DNA of 64,000 nucleotides, from assembly GCF_964204865.1 (NCBI RefSeq), contig NC_135255.1:7097135-7161134 (forward strand), written 5' to 3'. This document shows positions 1-15,700 of this stretch, piece by piece. The notes under the pieces are model-generated. The model was not told where the DNA came from. It did no database searches and was given only the letters and a program-made list of their open reading frames with translations. Positions within the stretch are counted from its first letter, which is position 1. Each line of letters starts with the position of its first letter. The stretch is from Styela clava (lineage: Eukaryota; Chordata; Ascidiacea; Stolidobranchia; Styelidae). Position numbers and translations under genes: made by a program.

Positions 1-428
1 GCTTTATTACCATTTACTAATAACAATAAAAATGATTAAGACAGAAACAATAAACTGCTGTACTCAGATATAGACCAATAATAAGCAATGAAAACTAGCC
101 ACAGGTTCAGAAATATGATAACATGTGGATTGTATTTCCAACACAAAACATTATAAGCAGACACAACTTGGCTAGAAATGAGCCTAAGGGGATTGCATTG
201 AAATATTAATATATATTATAGACAGGCCTCTGCAAACTGTGGGTCATGTTAAAACAAATCAATCAATATAGATCAAATTGGAACCAGTATTGAAAACCAC
301 CATCGCCGAAATAGCGCCAAGATTTGATCTTTTGTGCAAAAATATACACATCTGTCTCATTCAATGTATTGTCAGTTTTATTATTCTGTTATATAAAATT
401 CTAGCTTATTCTTATTTTAGTTCCAGAG

Positions 429-662
429 CAGGGGTGTAGCCAGAAATTTTCAAAGAGCGGGGTTCTGAAAAAAGTTAGATCAAAGCAGCTAGCGGGTCCG
501 ATCGAACACTGGAATATGCGTGTTTTTAGTAGTCTCAGTAGGGGTTCAAAATGCATTTCAAGCTATGGAAAATTCCTATCTATGATACTGAAAAATGATT
601 TTATTTTTTTTTTAACATTTCGACCCACAAAACCACTGGAATGAAAATATTTGGCCGTGCCG
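429..662 (+). mobile_element. MITE, copy 1 of the CAGGGG(C/T)GTAGCCA hAT-like family
   Basis: The left end, CAGGGGTGTAGCCAG, matches the terminus of the complete element at 32809-33063. The interior aligns with the reverse complement of that element: the GCATTTCAAGCTA block and the ATGATACTGAAAAATG block occur in the same order. The right end (about 651-662) is degraded and no target duplication is visible. It lies downstream of the last visible KIAA0319-like exon, so probably in an intron. Confidence 0.6.
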
Positions 663-769
663 AGTAAGTAGTGGTGAAAAACACTGATATACAGACTATA
701 ATTCACCAAGTTCAGTTAATAAAGGCTAGTGCAGTGGTTCTGCAATGGCTAGTCAACGACATAACTTAC

Positions 770-3700
770 AGGTTGTACTATGATTGTAACTTTAGCTGTA
801 TCTTCTTGTCCTGCTTCATCAGTTACTGTTAGTTGAAAAGTATAATCGCCAACTTCCAAGTTTGATAATTCAATGCATTTCTTTCTTGCTCCCTGCGATG
901 AAAACATAAATGAGGAAGTTGAGTTTGGTATATTTATAACGAAATAATCTAAATTAGACATATATTTTCGATATCGCATATTGTGAATTGTTTCTGTGTG
1001 TAACAGATACAGTACTGATAGATGTTACATAATAACCTAATCAACTTTCTGTATAGAAAAATGCATGATAATGCCATGAACTCCACAAGAAAAAACATAA
1101 CATAAGAAAACCACTTATTACTGAAATTGTCGTATTTTATGGACCATAACGCGGAATTTTTAATTCTTTTTCCCTCAAAAATCGATTGTGCTCCTTATAA
1201 GCCGGTGCATCGAATGTATGGATCAGGTAATGCTTTACGCTTTATTGCATACACTCAAAACCAGTACCAGTACAGGTTCGGTCTTATAGCTCAGTGAAGC
1301 AAATGTACGGATAAAAACGGATCCTATAAGGAGCACTATGGTCTAAAATATATACTGTAATTGAAATTAAACTAAAATAAAAAAGATAATAATCTTATCC
1401 CAGAAGCCTGTCTCCAAAAAAAAACATGTTTAGGCCCCAAATTGTGACTGACTGCTTACTTAGGGTCTTGCTCGGAGTGGATACACCATATGTGGGTAAC
1501 CATACATAATAAATTGTAATAAATGTAACATAAATATATTATAATTGAAACAAGAATGAGCTAAATTTTGCAAAAAATATGATTGAATATTATTTTTGCA
1601 AGTAACGTCAGTTGCGACTGTGGGAAGGAAGCCATTATTCACACGTTGAAATTATCAGGTTGTCGGTTGTAAACAGATATATGTATTTCCTGATAACATA
1701 AGACCGTTAGTTTAATAACAGACATTCGGTAATAACATTTGGGCTATTTAAATATAAACTATTACAGTTTTATATTTTTATAAATCTTTTTTATTATATC
1801 ATAAAAAATTAACATTGAAGAGTTGTGATACTCAAAAATAAAAGATGTGGAAAAAAATTTGATGACAAAATGTTATTTAGGCATATCAGAATAAGAATAG
1901 CATATTCTTTTGAATTAAATTATCATTGTTTTAATTCCACTATTAGTATTATTTTCATTTGCATAGTGTTATTGGTTGTCTGAAAAATACCACGTTTTTC
2001 AGCCATGGAAGAATTCCCATCAAAAGGAATTTTGCTTTCATTTGCTGTAATAGTACTAATATCTTTTAATTCTCTTCCACTATTGTAATATTTATTTACA
2101 CACACATTATAGACTGCTCAAACTGTAGAAAAGTGGCAATGCAACGCCTACAAAACACAAAACTACAACGTCTACAAGCTGTGGATCCATTAACGATTTA
2201 ATACATAAAATACCTTTCATGCATAGTGACGAGAAAACAAAGGCGAGGGGAGGCTTAAACGAGAAAGGTTGGCAACCACTGGAACAATGTTTGTATTTGA
2301 AGTTATTCACTGTGATTTTACTGCACTTTAAGTCAATTTATTAATATTCTCCGAAAAAAACAAGTTTTGGAGAAAATATACTTTTAAAATATCCAACCTG
2401 TTGATTGCTGAACAACACTACAGAATTCTAGGTTTATGATAAATTATTTCAGAATAATTTTTTGAAAAACATGCAAAATACGAAAACTGCTTTACATTTG
2501 GGAGGTGACAAGCGTTATAAATATTATTAGAATCAGAACGCTTATTTGAATTATGTAGAAACAATGTATTGAGAGAATATTCACTCTTTAGGTAATTTCC
2601 AACTATATTTAAGCTATCAATAAAAGCAATGTCCCTCTGGTTAGCAGGAAGGAAATAATCGATGGAAATTAAAAGCCCAGCAAAATAAAAGTGAAATACT
2701 GTATTACATTTACAGCATTCATAGATCATAAAATTCAAAGAAAGATCTGAGCTAAACAAAATTTGAATGAGATTACATTGGTATAGAAGTTTTACAAAAA
2801 AAAGACAACAGGGTGAAATCTTTGTGGAATTTACATATGTCAGAGATTTCCAAGCTTTTATAAATCATGTCGCAATTACTTTCTGTAATGCAAATCATAT
2901 TACAATGGAAAGAAAATTTGGCTTAAGGAAAAGTTTCAATATATGTTCATAAAATCAATGAGATTTTTGTGAACATAAAGATAATGTGCGTGAATGAACC
3001 GCTGACATATGTCATCTTTTCATGATGGAAAAATTTTCTAGTTTCTGTGGGGAAATAATTATAATTTTTTATTTAGCTAATTTCACTAATATTGCTTAGT
3101 TAATTAACATTATTTTATACATATTTACGGGCACATAATAAACTATTTGAATCGCACAAAAGCTAGAGTGCGACCTGCACGTAACGCAAGACATATTGAA
3201 CAAATAACAAAAACAGAGTTTTTATGCATTATGAGGGAGGAATAAAAGAGTTCAAAAAAGGTTGGGAACCACTAACCTAGTATTTAAAGCCTAGACCTAA
3301 TTGTTATGGTGACATCTCAGTTTGAAATCTTGGGTTCAAATCCCATGCCGGCGTATAAATACCACTTTAAAATATTACACCATTTGAAGCAATGTGTAAA
3401 ATTAAAACAAAGCATACCAACCATACTTATAACTTAAAAGATTTGAAAAAACCTGTCAAAGCACTCGAAGCCTGTAATTTACGGTACTTAATAATTTACT
3501 CAAACAAACTATATAATCATATAGTTTATAATATTTACAAAAAAGCAATATCTTGTTTGATTTTCGTGACATTAGCAAACAAATGTTGGAGACAATTTTG
3601 ACGCCAATTATACTAGTCTTCTTAAATAATATGACCGTAAATAAAACTTCAGGATTGGGAAATGTAGATCCATTTTAAATATTCAAACACCAAGCATCAC

Positions 3701-6700
3701 ACAGAATGTAGTTGATGAAATATATATATATTCACGGGCTATTTCTGTGAGGCTGTGATGCCGAAAATATCATTGCTAATTTATTAATTGAACACTAAAC
3801 ATTGAACATAATAAATAGAATAAACATTATTAGAATAAACATGATGCGATGACCTTCTGGGAATTCGGACGAAAAAAAATCAAAATCCCATAAAGTGTGA
3901 AGAGATCTATCATTGTGATTCTGCTGGATAACACATTTTTAAACTGTTGGGATAGAATTTTTGTATTTATCCCAGAGAGAGGAAAGCCGATACAATGAAT
4001 TAGTAATATTGCATACCACGACTGCTCGTCTGGTTACCAGCGCATGAGGTTATCCCCCACAGAATTTAAACTTGAATTACTGTGGGATAATCAGACATGC
4101 TATGGCAAACGCATTCTGCTTGGAACAAAGCACCAACTGTTGCGCTTTCAAAATTGCTAACCAAAGTGAAATGTGTTTGTAATTTACTATACCTGCATAT
4201 CAACCACATCCTTCTTGCTGTCAGGACTGAGTGACCATTTGTAATTGACAATTCCCCAATCATCTGTGCTGTCATTCCCACATAATACAGCTGATGTTTG
4301 TGGTAAGTGAATCACCTGATTTGATCCAGCATTGGCGATTGGTGGATTGTCGATTTCTGAAGGAAAAGCAGAGTACAGATAGAGGTAGAGTACAGATGAA
4401 CGAAAGAGGGGGAAGGATGCCCAAAATGAATCGAATATGCAACTTGAATCATTATATTCAAGATTTTGGAAAAGTTTTATTTGAAAAATTATTATTATGA
4501 GAAATTGAAGTCTAACAGTATACACAATATCATTCATTAGTGTTTGAAATCTGTAAAAATAGAAAACCAATGAAATCATTATTTTTTGTTAACTTTTCTG
4601 CATCACAAAATTCAAACTCATTGAATTCGATGTGTTCTCAACTAAACAAGACAAAAAATAGTAGACTAGACCAGTTGGTTTTGGTCATCCCTAGTTATAT
4701 GTAGAAAGTGGATTAGGTTATCTACTCCCAGCATGATATACTATAATGATAACCTGAACGCGCCCCCATCAAATGGGCGTGTGTAAAATTACTGTAGTAA
4801 TAACAGGGTGATAAAAGAAAGGAATTAAAATACTATAAAACAAGTAGCCTATATTCTATACATCATCCCCATTGAAAAGTTGAAACAAGTATTATCTTTT
4901 CGGCAAACAGATTAGCAATAGTAATGTGTAAACAATCTGGAATCCAGATGTTTTAACCCTGTCACGGGTTAGAGATGGAGATAAATAAATGAAGTTTTGT
5001 GACAAAATATTTTAGAATTGGTCATGGGTTATTAACATATTGTAGTATTTTGCACATTTTGAGTAATGCAGCACTTGTAACATTGCACTGAAATATGTGT
5101 AGAATATGACTCTTACAATACTACTATAAGTGTTACTAAAATAAGAATGGATAGTTATAAAATTCCTGAGTGTTCGAAATGAATCTTTTTAAAATGGGAA
5201 AACAACATTTTCCTATTAAAATATAAGTAGAAAACACATTTGACACTAGCTAAATTATATCCATTATAATTTGAAATGTGACGCAACAGTATCTCAATCA
5301 ATCACTTACTGTTTTTAACAATGATTATTGCCTCTGTGTAATCTGTTACTTTATCAGTATCTGTAACTGTTAATTTGAATGTGTAGTTTCCGACAATGAG
5401 ACCAGTAATTTTCAGCACCTGAAAATACAAATGGATATGTAAATATATACAAAGGGTTTAAATTGGTACATTCACAAATAATTCATGACAGTCTATGAAA
5501 GTTGGTCCTCACTTTTTTTAGAATATATGAAGCATTAACTTAAGTACAGTTCTGGTAAAATAGCTCATGTAGAATAAGTGTCTTGAAAATTCAGTTTGAA
5601 AATATAAAAAATAATGGCCAATTAAAATTGATCCATGAAATGAATTTAGATGGTTGGAAATACTGTCCTTTCTCTATTATAAAATTTGTGACAAATTGAT
5701 ATACCTGATTAGCAAATATTTAGATTTAAAATAAACACTAGGGATACTATCCATAAACATTCCTAATTTTTATACTATCTACCAGACATCAGAAAAAAAA
5801 TTCACACCGGTCTGTAAAAATATACATGAAGTCTGGTTACAATTTCAATTTTGTTGTGTGTCAGTTCTCAATATATCTTAACCAGGTTTTCTTTAAATTA
5901 TAATCAATGTTTATTGAAGTTTTTACATCATTCGATACTCCTGTAGAGATATACAAAATATAATATGGTATTGATAAATTACCTTTGCAATTTAAAAAAA
6001 TCAAAAACTTTATGAACTTATTGAAAAGTTTGTGGAAAATATTTGTAAGATAATAAGAATTCAGAGCAGTGTAAATCCTAACAGCTTATGGAATTTCTTA
6101 CATACATGTGATTTCGAAATGTACACAAATTAAAATCAAAAAAGCATTGCAATAGGCTATTGAATTGAATCCCACAATTGGTAATCCACCAAAAACATCA
6201 TTTTAATTAAGCACTTATTCCATATTGTGTTTAGTGATTATATATATACATTCAAATATTACCAATAATGATTTATTTACATAGAGACAACTCATGCCAA
6301 AGTCCAATATTTATACCCTAAGGGTTGTTTGAATAAACACATGTAGACGGGTATTACGATATGACTAATCTAGTACAGGATCTTGTGAATTATAACATGA
6401 ATTAATGAATATGAATGATGCTATAGAATTATTAATGTTATATTCACAAAATAATATTTTGTATTTTCAGATTTTTTCATATCATTAGGCTCATTATATG
6501 AAACAAGGCATGATACATAATCAATGATGGCAAAAACTAAAGTATGTGCTATTTCGAATATATTCCGATGAAAATTTATACATAAATTATTATATATTCC
6601 TGGGATTAAAATTTTATAGTATGGTGAAGTAAATATGATTAAAAATAAACATTGTTTAATTGGTTCTTATATTTATTATCTCCATCAGGAGGTAAATGAA

Positions 6701-9700
6701 GCCTTTTTTGATAAGTTCATTAGTTTTCAATATATTAAAACGATAAATTTTAATATTAATAAAACATTTTATATCAATTCCAAACTAAAAAATTTAACAT
6801 TCCGAAAATATCAAAGTTTGAAGGTTTTTGACTACTTGATTCGTTTGGGACAACCCTTGCCATAATGCTAAATTTCCTTTTTTGTATTTAACTAGGAGAA
6901 TCAGCATTAAAAGTAAATTTATATCTCTAAGTCAATACCATACAGAAGCATAATTGAGTTTCTTTAAATTTTTTTTTGATGAATTGACCAGTTAGTTCAG
7001 TTTTCCTTAAATTACATGCCATTGACATAGATTTTCTGAATTTTTTCCGACATCAAATAAACAAAGCATTGATTTGAAAAAAAAATGGTACAAGTCAATG
7101 AACATCAGTACAATCAATTCGTATCCAAAGTGGTTAATCTACCAACCAACCATTCCTGGCTTAATTCAATACACAAATGGATTCAACCCTTAGTTTAACC
7201 TTATTTTGATCAATGATGTGCTTTGGGCTTCATACACATGTGACAAGCCATGTGACAATAGAGTAGAATTCCAGAATGTGGCAATGTAATCAATCTTTAT
7301 GAAGTAACAAAAGGTTTTGTCGCTGATCTCAATCATATCATAATATCATATTACAAGAGACAATTATTGCGCAAGTGTGAATAACCAGCTATTGGACGCA
7401 GTTCAAATAGTAATGTTTAGTTCACTAACGAATAGTTGTCCAGTAAGTAGTTCAAAAAAATGCCTATTTAAAATTACAGTTCATAACATTTTAAGTCATA
7501 AACTTTTTATTATCATTAATGACATTTTCAAATTGTAAACAAACTGAATTTGGGGTTTGAAATGATTTATAGCATATTGTGGCTATTTATGAAATCAAGA
7601 AGGAATGAAAATTATTCATATTTCTAACTGATATAATCATTTAAAAATTGTTAACAAGAAATTTATAATAGGGTTATAATAGTTTGCATTTTGGAATCTG
7701 TTTTAAATTTTTACAATATATTTTATGGCAACAAGTTTTAACCAAATAATATACTTTTGCTGATGAATCAGGCATCCATTAGATGCAGGGTATGTGATTG
7801 AAATAGCTGAACTAAAAATTTTACATTATGAATACAATTTAAAATAATATTTTCGAACATGAAATTTATTTTAAATTTTGGCCATGTTTAAAACAAAGAA
7901 CAAAAGTTGATATATATTTGATGAGCATTTAAAAATGCAAGAAAGTGAGGTGATTTGATTGGTTCTACATTTTCTACAGTTTTCAGAAATGGAATGAACG
8001 TGTTATTATTGAGCGTTCTCGGTTATACCATTAGACTAGACTATTTTTTTTAAAACTATTCCAAAATCAAGAATTCAAAGTATAGAATACAATTACAGTA
8101 ATTCCAATGATCAATCCAAACATTTCAAATCGTTGTAACTCGCAGCAAGTCATTATATGTAAAAGCTAGTTAATTAAAAATACCAGAAGGCTTCAATAAA
8201 TACCGTAACTCTAGTCCAACGACCACTTATTCAAAAACAGACAAGTCTCAACATAATCCCCCTCAAACAATCAAACATCCAAACAGATCGATAATCATGA
8301 GCAAAAAATGTTTACAATAGTCCACTCAGCTCTCAATATCACTTAGAATATGACAATAAATGACATGTTTAAATACACTTGAAACACATAGCATTGTACT
8401 CAAGCTTGTCAATTATGGTGTTATGTTATAGAATGCAGAAAAAATCGATACTAGACAGAATTGCACCATTGCAATAGTACTATAGTTAAACAAGCATGAA
8501 TATTGCATAAAAGATACGATATAACCCTCTTTCATGTTTAATTTTATATAAATTTAGACATTCGCAACCTACAAATAGGATAGACAATCCACAAAAATGT
8601 TCTCAAAACAAACAAAAATATGCTACTCCACGTGTCAATGTTATGACAAGAATATACATTGGCTCATTTACAAGAGTTCTTGTCTTTGAACTTGACCTTA
8701 TCATTTTGACATTCCTAATTTGAATTGACATAGGAGAATATTACAAAAAAAGAAGGATTTGAAAATTCGGATGGTTTGTGATATTTTATTTAAATATGAA
8801 ACACTAGGAATTACCTAATTGAACAGAAAAGTTATGGTAGATAGGCTATAACTCTTTCATCAAAAATATTGGTAAGCAGCTACTCAGAACTATTTTTCGT
8901 TAATTCTAATTTACAGTAGATATAAACTTCCAATTGAAAGCTTCAATTGTACTATAAAATGAACCATGTGAAAGAACATGCTTCATATCACAAATATATT
9001 ATATAGTATCTACGGAGACAGTGCAAAATTAAGCCTTTTTTGTTTAATTTGTGATTATACATTTGAGCTTATAATTATCAGGTGATGGAATTTTCTATTT
9101 CAACCAAATTTAACATGATGTGACTACATGTGAGAATTTTTTCATAGTGATTAATTAGCAATTTTAGATGAAATTCAAGATTCAAGAGAGCACTTTTCTT
9201 CATTCATTAGTTATAAGAACGCATATGGGTAATGAATGCATCAGTGAAATGTTGCAATGTATATAGCAACTAGCAAACTTTATTTTAATTTATAAAGTAA
9301 GTGTATATATATATAATCAGATGAAAAAATTAAGATTAAAAGTATGGTATTGTGTAATTGAGATAGTCAAAAAATTATATTCAAGGATACATAGAAACCA
9401 ACACAGAACATACTTTTTCATTTGGAAGATTCCCGTTCTTATCTTTATTAATATTGGCTTGTAAAGGTCCTTCTACTTCTTCCCATTCATACGTCTCAAT
9501 ACCGTCATCATCATGGCTCTCTGTCGAGAAAACAAAATTAACAAAAGTTTTGAAGAAATACTAGTGTTTATTATACCTTATATATAAAAAAGAAATGAGA
9601 TTCTGTAAAAATTTATCAAAGTCATACATTATTTCACAAACTCTCTATCTTGTTGAATTCTTTGCGCCTTATATGATCAAACACTTATCATAAACTTGAA

Positions 9701-12700
9701 TAAGGTGTAAAAAGGAAAAATTTCACAAGAGATATGTTCTGCTAGATAGGTATTATTCATACCATCCACATCTTTGAAGATTTACACATAAATTAATTCT
9801 TAATTTGACACTGGTGAAGAGGTGGAGGGAAAATTTTTTAAACAAGATTCTAAATGTGTATAATAATATACAAATATACTCGCCTACAAGTTACTAAAGA
9901 TTTCATTATATAATAGTTGTTCCGGAAATTTCAAGTGATTGAAATATGTATATAAAGTGAAGCCATCAGCCTGATGAGCTTCCCAATTGAAATAAACAGA
10001 ACATAGAGTCATAATAAACTTACGTGATCCATCTAAAAGAGTAGAATCAGTCGGTAAAGTGAGTTCTTGGAAAGTTGGTGATATAACAGCAACAGGTGGT
10101 TTATTGACTCGGAGTTTTGGTAGAACGGTAATGTTTACTGACGCTTCTCCATATGAATTTTCCCCACTTACTTCAACCTGAAAAAATGTGCAATATTACT
10201 TAATAAGAGATAACATGCCAATATCAAAAATCTAAAATAAGCTATAATTTATGTGCATCTACAATTTTGGTCGCAAAACTGCATTATTAAAATATACCTC
10301 TCTAAAATTGATTTTAAAACTTGAGAAAAAGAGGAAGCAGTTCCTCTTTTAATAGAATTTAATAGAATATTAATCTAATTTCAAGGCTAATTGAATTCAA
10401 ACATCTTTTTTTTTCAGTTAACCTGGAACCAATGTTTTTACCCTTTTAAGATTTCAAATATTTTTTATTGTTGGTAATACTCTCACAACCGCAAGAAAAA
10501 TACTTGGTTGTGGAGCACTGTCTAAAATATATCATATGCCATTGATTGCATGTCACAAAGTCATGCCACCTAATATGTTTCCTAAAGTACATTTTATTAA
10601 TATTCCCATTTATTAGGCTTGGCAGTTTTAAATATTTTTCAGACTGGCATCTCTTTGACTTATAAAAAACTGTAAATAGCAGGCAATACCAATCTGTGTG
10701 TCGTAAAATTTGACAATAACGGATATGAAGAAGCAATAAAACATTGGTGTGAGAACAACACCCAAGATTCAATAATAAACATTGGTAATTATGAATATAA
10801 CAAATAAAAACATGTAAACACTAAACAGAGTATAAATATGCAGGTCCGTCAAAACAGAAACTCAATTAAAAAAGTTGATTAAGAACAGATAAATACAAAA
10901 TATGCTATTTTATTAATAAAACACAAATTACTGAATATAGAAACTAGAGAAATCCGAAACGAATCAAATGACCAAATTTTTAAAAATTGAATATTTTTGA
11001 TATGTAAGCTATATTCTGAATTCTTGATTTTAGGGATACTTTAGAATAGTTTCATTTGTAGGTTTGGTATTTTGAGCATTTATTAATACCTGAAGTTCAA
11101 TCAAAACAAATTAGACTTCACTTAGTTAGCTACTGATAATGTAAAAATAGAAAAATGTTTAGAGTGAGGTTTTTCCTAACTTTCTGAGAAAAAGCTACCA
11201 AACTTAATTCATATAAATCAACCTGATTTGTGATAATTTATTTGTTAATAAAACATACTTATTAGCACTTACTTTAGAATCTGCTGTTAGACAATAAAAA
11301 AATAGTTCCAGAATGTATTTGTCAAAACAAGTTATTTGATTTGGCAACTCTCTTTCAATTTCAATTAAACAGAAAAATCATCTTACTAAATGACTTGCTT
11401 AATCATTTTCCCCATTTTATTTTCAAACGAAATATAACCAATGAAAACAAACCTTGAATTCATATTCTCCTTGTGTAAGCGTTGCCAGTTTCAATGTTTC
11501 TGTCTCAATACCAGACTGTGTTCCTTGGAAATCTTCAGGATGTTTTATCAACTTCCATAGATAGTCATATGGATGATCTGTTAGTACAAGCAAACAATTG
11601 ATGACATAGCAAAATATATAGGTAGTTAGCAAAAGCGAAAAACTTATTCTTTCAACTCCAAAATCAAAAGTAAAAAGTGTCAGAAACAGGGGAATATAAT
11701 ATGTTTTTTGCAGATAATAAGTTAATATAAAATTCCTGATTTGCCAATTAAAAAACTAAGTATGATGTAAACAGGTATGCCAGTGATATTAAATCAAAGA
11801 TCGCGTAACAAAGACATAAACTGCTGTATTGTAAAACCCAGTCGAAATACATGAATGAAACACAATGTCATTCATGATTCATGAATAAGAATTAAGGATG
11901 TCGAAAAAGTCTTGGGACTTCAAATCATTCAAACACTTTTCAACTGATTCAGAGACGATGGGTTTTAAAACGAAAGTACTTTCAAGAAGCAACCAAGCAG
12001 AAAAATAAAGCTAGTCAACAGCGAATCAGTGAATAAATCTTCAGGTTTATATGGTTATTAGCTTTGTCTGAACAGGAGCTTAAAGAACAGTTTAAATTTT
12101 ATTAAACAATGATTTATTCACATATAATTGCACACAAAACAAATAGTTATTAAAGTATATTATTAAAATTCCAAAATATAGTTCAATGTTAAAGCCAACT
12201 TTGCAAATTATTTTTAAATCTCAGTAATAGAATCTTATCTGTGGCTAATACCATGCATAAAGCAAATTTAATAAAACATATACAAATGCATTATCAAAAA
12301 TATTAGTTTGCATTCAATAACAAAGTATGTACCAGTCACAATTGTACCAGTTACAATTTTACCAGTTTTATTTAATTGTATTAGGTATGCAATTCAAGCA
12401 AGCAGTAATGAATATTTTGAAATAATAATAATGTTTCCACAAACCTGATAATGGAGAGACATCAGCATGAATTGCAACAGAGTCGACTGGCAATCTTATT
12501 TCTTGATTACCGCCTGTAGACACTGTTAATTTGATTCTTTCTACTGTAGTTGATTTTGTTGTTGTAGCTAAAGTTGAACTAGTCAATGTAGATGTAATTG
12601 TGGTAGCGGACGGTGCAGGTGAAGTATTAGGGACAGTTGATGTAGAGACAGTGCTTGAAGATGGCGGTTTCGAAGTTGTCACTTGAAATAGAATATAATG

Positions 12701-15700
12701 TTTTTGAAATCAAGACTATGAACCAAGCAGTTTACAGAAATGCCGATATTTAATTACAATATTAAAATTTAAAAAATTTGTTGATTTGATAATAAATTCA
12801 CAAAATTTTGTACGTTTTGCTACCTTTCTATTACATGTTGCTTTACCACAATGAAAGATAATGTGAGAATATGAAATTTATTGTTCTAGCTTTATACTTG
12901 TAAGATGTTATCGAAACATGGAATGCATGAACAATAAGACAGGAAGTGCCAGTGTGTGACTTTCAGATATATTTATCAAGTCATATCATGCTTTAAGAAT
13001 AGTTCTTTTTCAGTGCCTCCCTTTTGGTGTTGGGTCGTTCTATTGCAATGCTAATGCTTCATGGCTTTGCTGTATTTCCAATTTTCTTGTCAAATGACCA
13101 TAGTTGGTTCAATTGAAGATTAAAGTATAGTTGTAACTGAATTAGACAACTATCATTGTAATGTTGTTTCAATACTCCAGATGACGGTATTCATAGGTAA
13201 TATAAAACTGAAGTAATAAAGTCATTGAAGTTCAAAAACTAAATTCTGTATAATATATGGAACTAAAATGTTACATGGTATAAATCGTTTTTTACCAATA
13301 TATGTAAAACCATTCAAAAATGTTTGAAAGAGCAAATAACCAAAATTTTTTAAGTGCATTTCAGAGTATTACTCTGAAAGTCCTTTGAAGGCTCTGGGCT
13401 AGTCCTATAAGCTGAGAAGTGAGGACTCCCAAAAACAGTTTAAAATTTAAGTAAAAAATCAACTCACCTTCAACTGGAGGTGCCATAGTGTTTAATGATT
13501 TCGATGTCTCTTCATGTGGTGAATTTCCAATTCCAACAGTGGGAGAAATTGGCGAGTCCATACCAGAACCAGTATCCGATATATTGTTTTTTAAATTACT
13601 AACATGTACAGTGGGTATTGCGCTCGTTTGTATAACGTCATTATTATTTTTATTGTCTGTACCAACTGATACTATATTTTCTTCATTTGAACTTGCATCC
13701 AAACTATTATTTGATTCTTCAACTTTGATGGCGTCATCTCCTGCGAATCAGGAAAATGACAATGAAATAGATTTGTTGGTATTTCGGAAGAGCAGGGAGA
13801 AAAGAATCAATAAATTGATTGTTGAATTGGTCAACAAGGCAGGCATTCAACACTCGACAGTATTTTTGTTTCGTAGGCTACTCATTGTCTTTTAAAAAAA
13901 AAAATCCTCTAAAGTTTCAAATTTTATCCAATCCTTTTTTTACTTTATCCAGCAGCAATAACAGGAGATGAAATAATAAAAACTCACACTTCACAGTTAT
14001 ATCTTGTTTTGTTTGAAGGAGTTAGACCAAGATCTAATGAAAGCTTACAAATATACTTGCTATTCTATAAAAAGAAGATTACGATATTTCTTGGCAGAAA
14101 TTTAATAATCTCTTAACATTTGTATACATCGATCTTTTTTAATTCATGTTTGGAGATTATCAAGCAAAAGTACAATTCATGCCTAATTTCACCAATTATA
14201 ATTTTAATAAATGATGATGAAACCAGCATAGGTATTTAATTTACAATATTTCAGGACATAAAACAATCGATGTAACTCTCATATTTTACATATACCGGTA
14301 CGAGTCATAATGTAGCCTTGAATTTTATTTGATATTAATACAGATATCTGCATTTAGTTGAATTCTCTTAATTAATAATGCCTTATGCTTGTAGAGTTAA
14401 TTCAGAAAAACATTCACATTCATTCATTTTTTCACATTATAGCTGCTTGATAAATAGATTTACTTTCTGGTTCTTATGTAAATGGCTTAAAAAACTTCAG
14501 CAGGAAATTGACTTCCTGATAAGTTAGTAATTGCTACCTCCCAGAGGATAAATTACTGTGGGATGCAACAGATCAATAGTCAATCAATTAATACCTTGCA
14601 ACAGGTAAGAACATTGCACAACTAATAACAACATGTTTTTATGAATGTTATTAACTTATGAATGTGAAATGCACAAAGTGAAATAAGTTCAAAAAAAAAA
14701 AAAAGTTCAATACACTAATACTGTAATTGAAAGTAGAGAGTGCTAAAGAAATTATGAAATAGGTAAGTCAAATTTTACTTCATAATATGCATATTCTACT
14801 ACTGTTAAATCTCTTCCACTGATAAAAATAAAATTGTAAAGCCAGAGACACTAGTGAAATTTGGAATTACAATTTACAATTATTTCAAATTTATGAATTA
14901 TTTTGTTGTATTTGTGAAATTAGCAAATCAAAAATATTATTTTTGACCACATAAGAACAAGCTAGCATTTCATTGTCCAAGCCTCATTATAATAATAGAA
15001 TGAGTAAAATGAATGAAACAACTAGGCCTACCTTTTTTACTTTCTCTCTTGACTCGTATTGTGACGATTGGCAAATTATCATCTTGAAATACGCATCCTC
15101 CAGGAACTTCATCACAGTTCATAAGAAGACAAATTTGATCCTAGAGAAGAAGATAATATGGTTGAGATTCAAAATTTCGCCACAAAAAATTTGAATGCTC
15201 ACAAAAAAGTTAGTGTTTGACAGTGAACCACTGATTTGCAATCAATTATAAATTTGCTCCTATTCTAATTGAATTCATTTTCTACAGCATATTTTTTGAA
15301 ATAAAATTAAATAATGAATTTTTATGAGAAAAATATGGTGAATTTAACAAAAAGAGTTTACTCATTCATTGAACAAACCGATCCCATCCTATCACAAGGA
15401 AACTAAGAAGATTTCAACAATTAATAAATGACCGATTCCAATGAGATTTTCCGACCAAGAAATATTAAATTTAATTGTACAGAAAAATTAGGCATTTTTG
15501 TGGGGCACAAACACTTGGTGTCAAATGCACAACAAATGTGCAAAATACATTACAAAAATCATATCAAATAGGGAAAATGCTGTGTACTGTGTATAGCTAA
15601 CTTGAAGAATTATCAATTTATACTGATTTTACTGCAAATTTTCAAATCCAATTTTAAACCTATTTTCCTATTTTGAACCAGAGAACTTATTTAAATAAAG

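Noticed and set aside
13488-13895. 135-codon plus-strand ORF
   Set aside because: Antisense shadow of the Ser/Thr-rich exon (13468-13740) of the KIAA0319-like gene.
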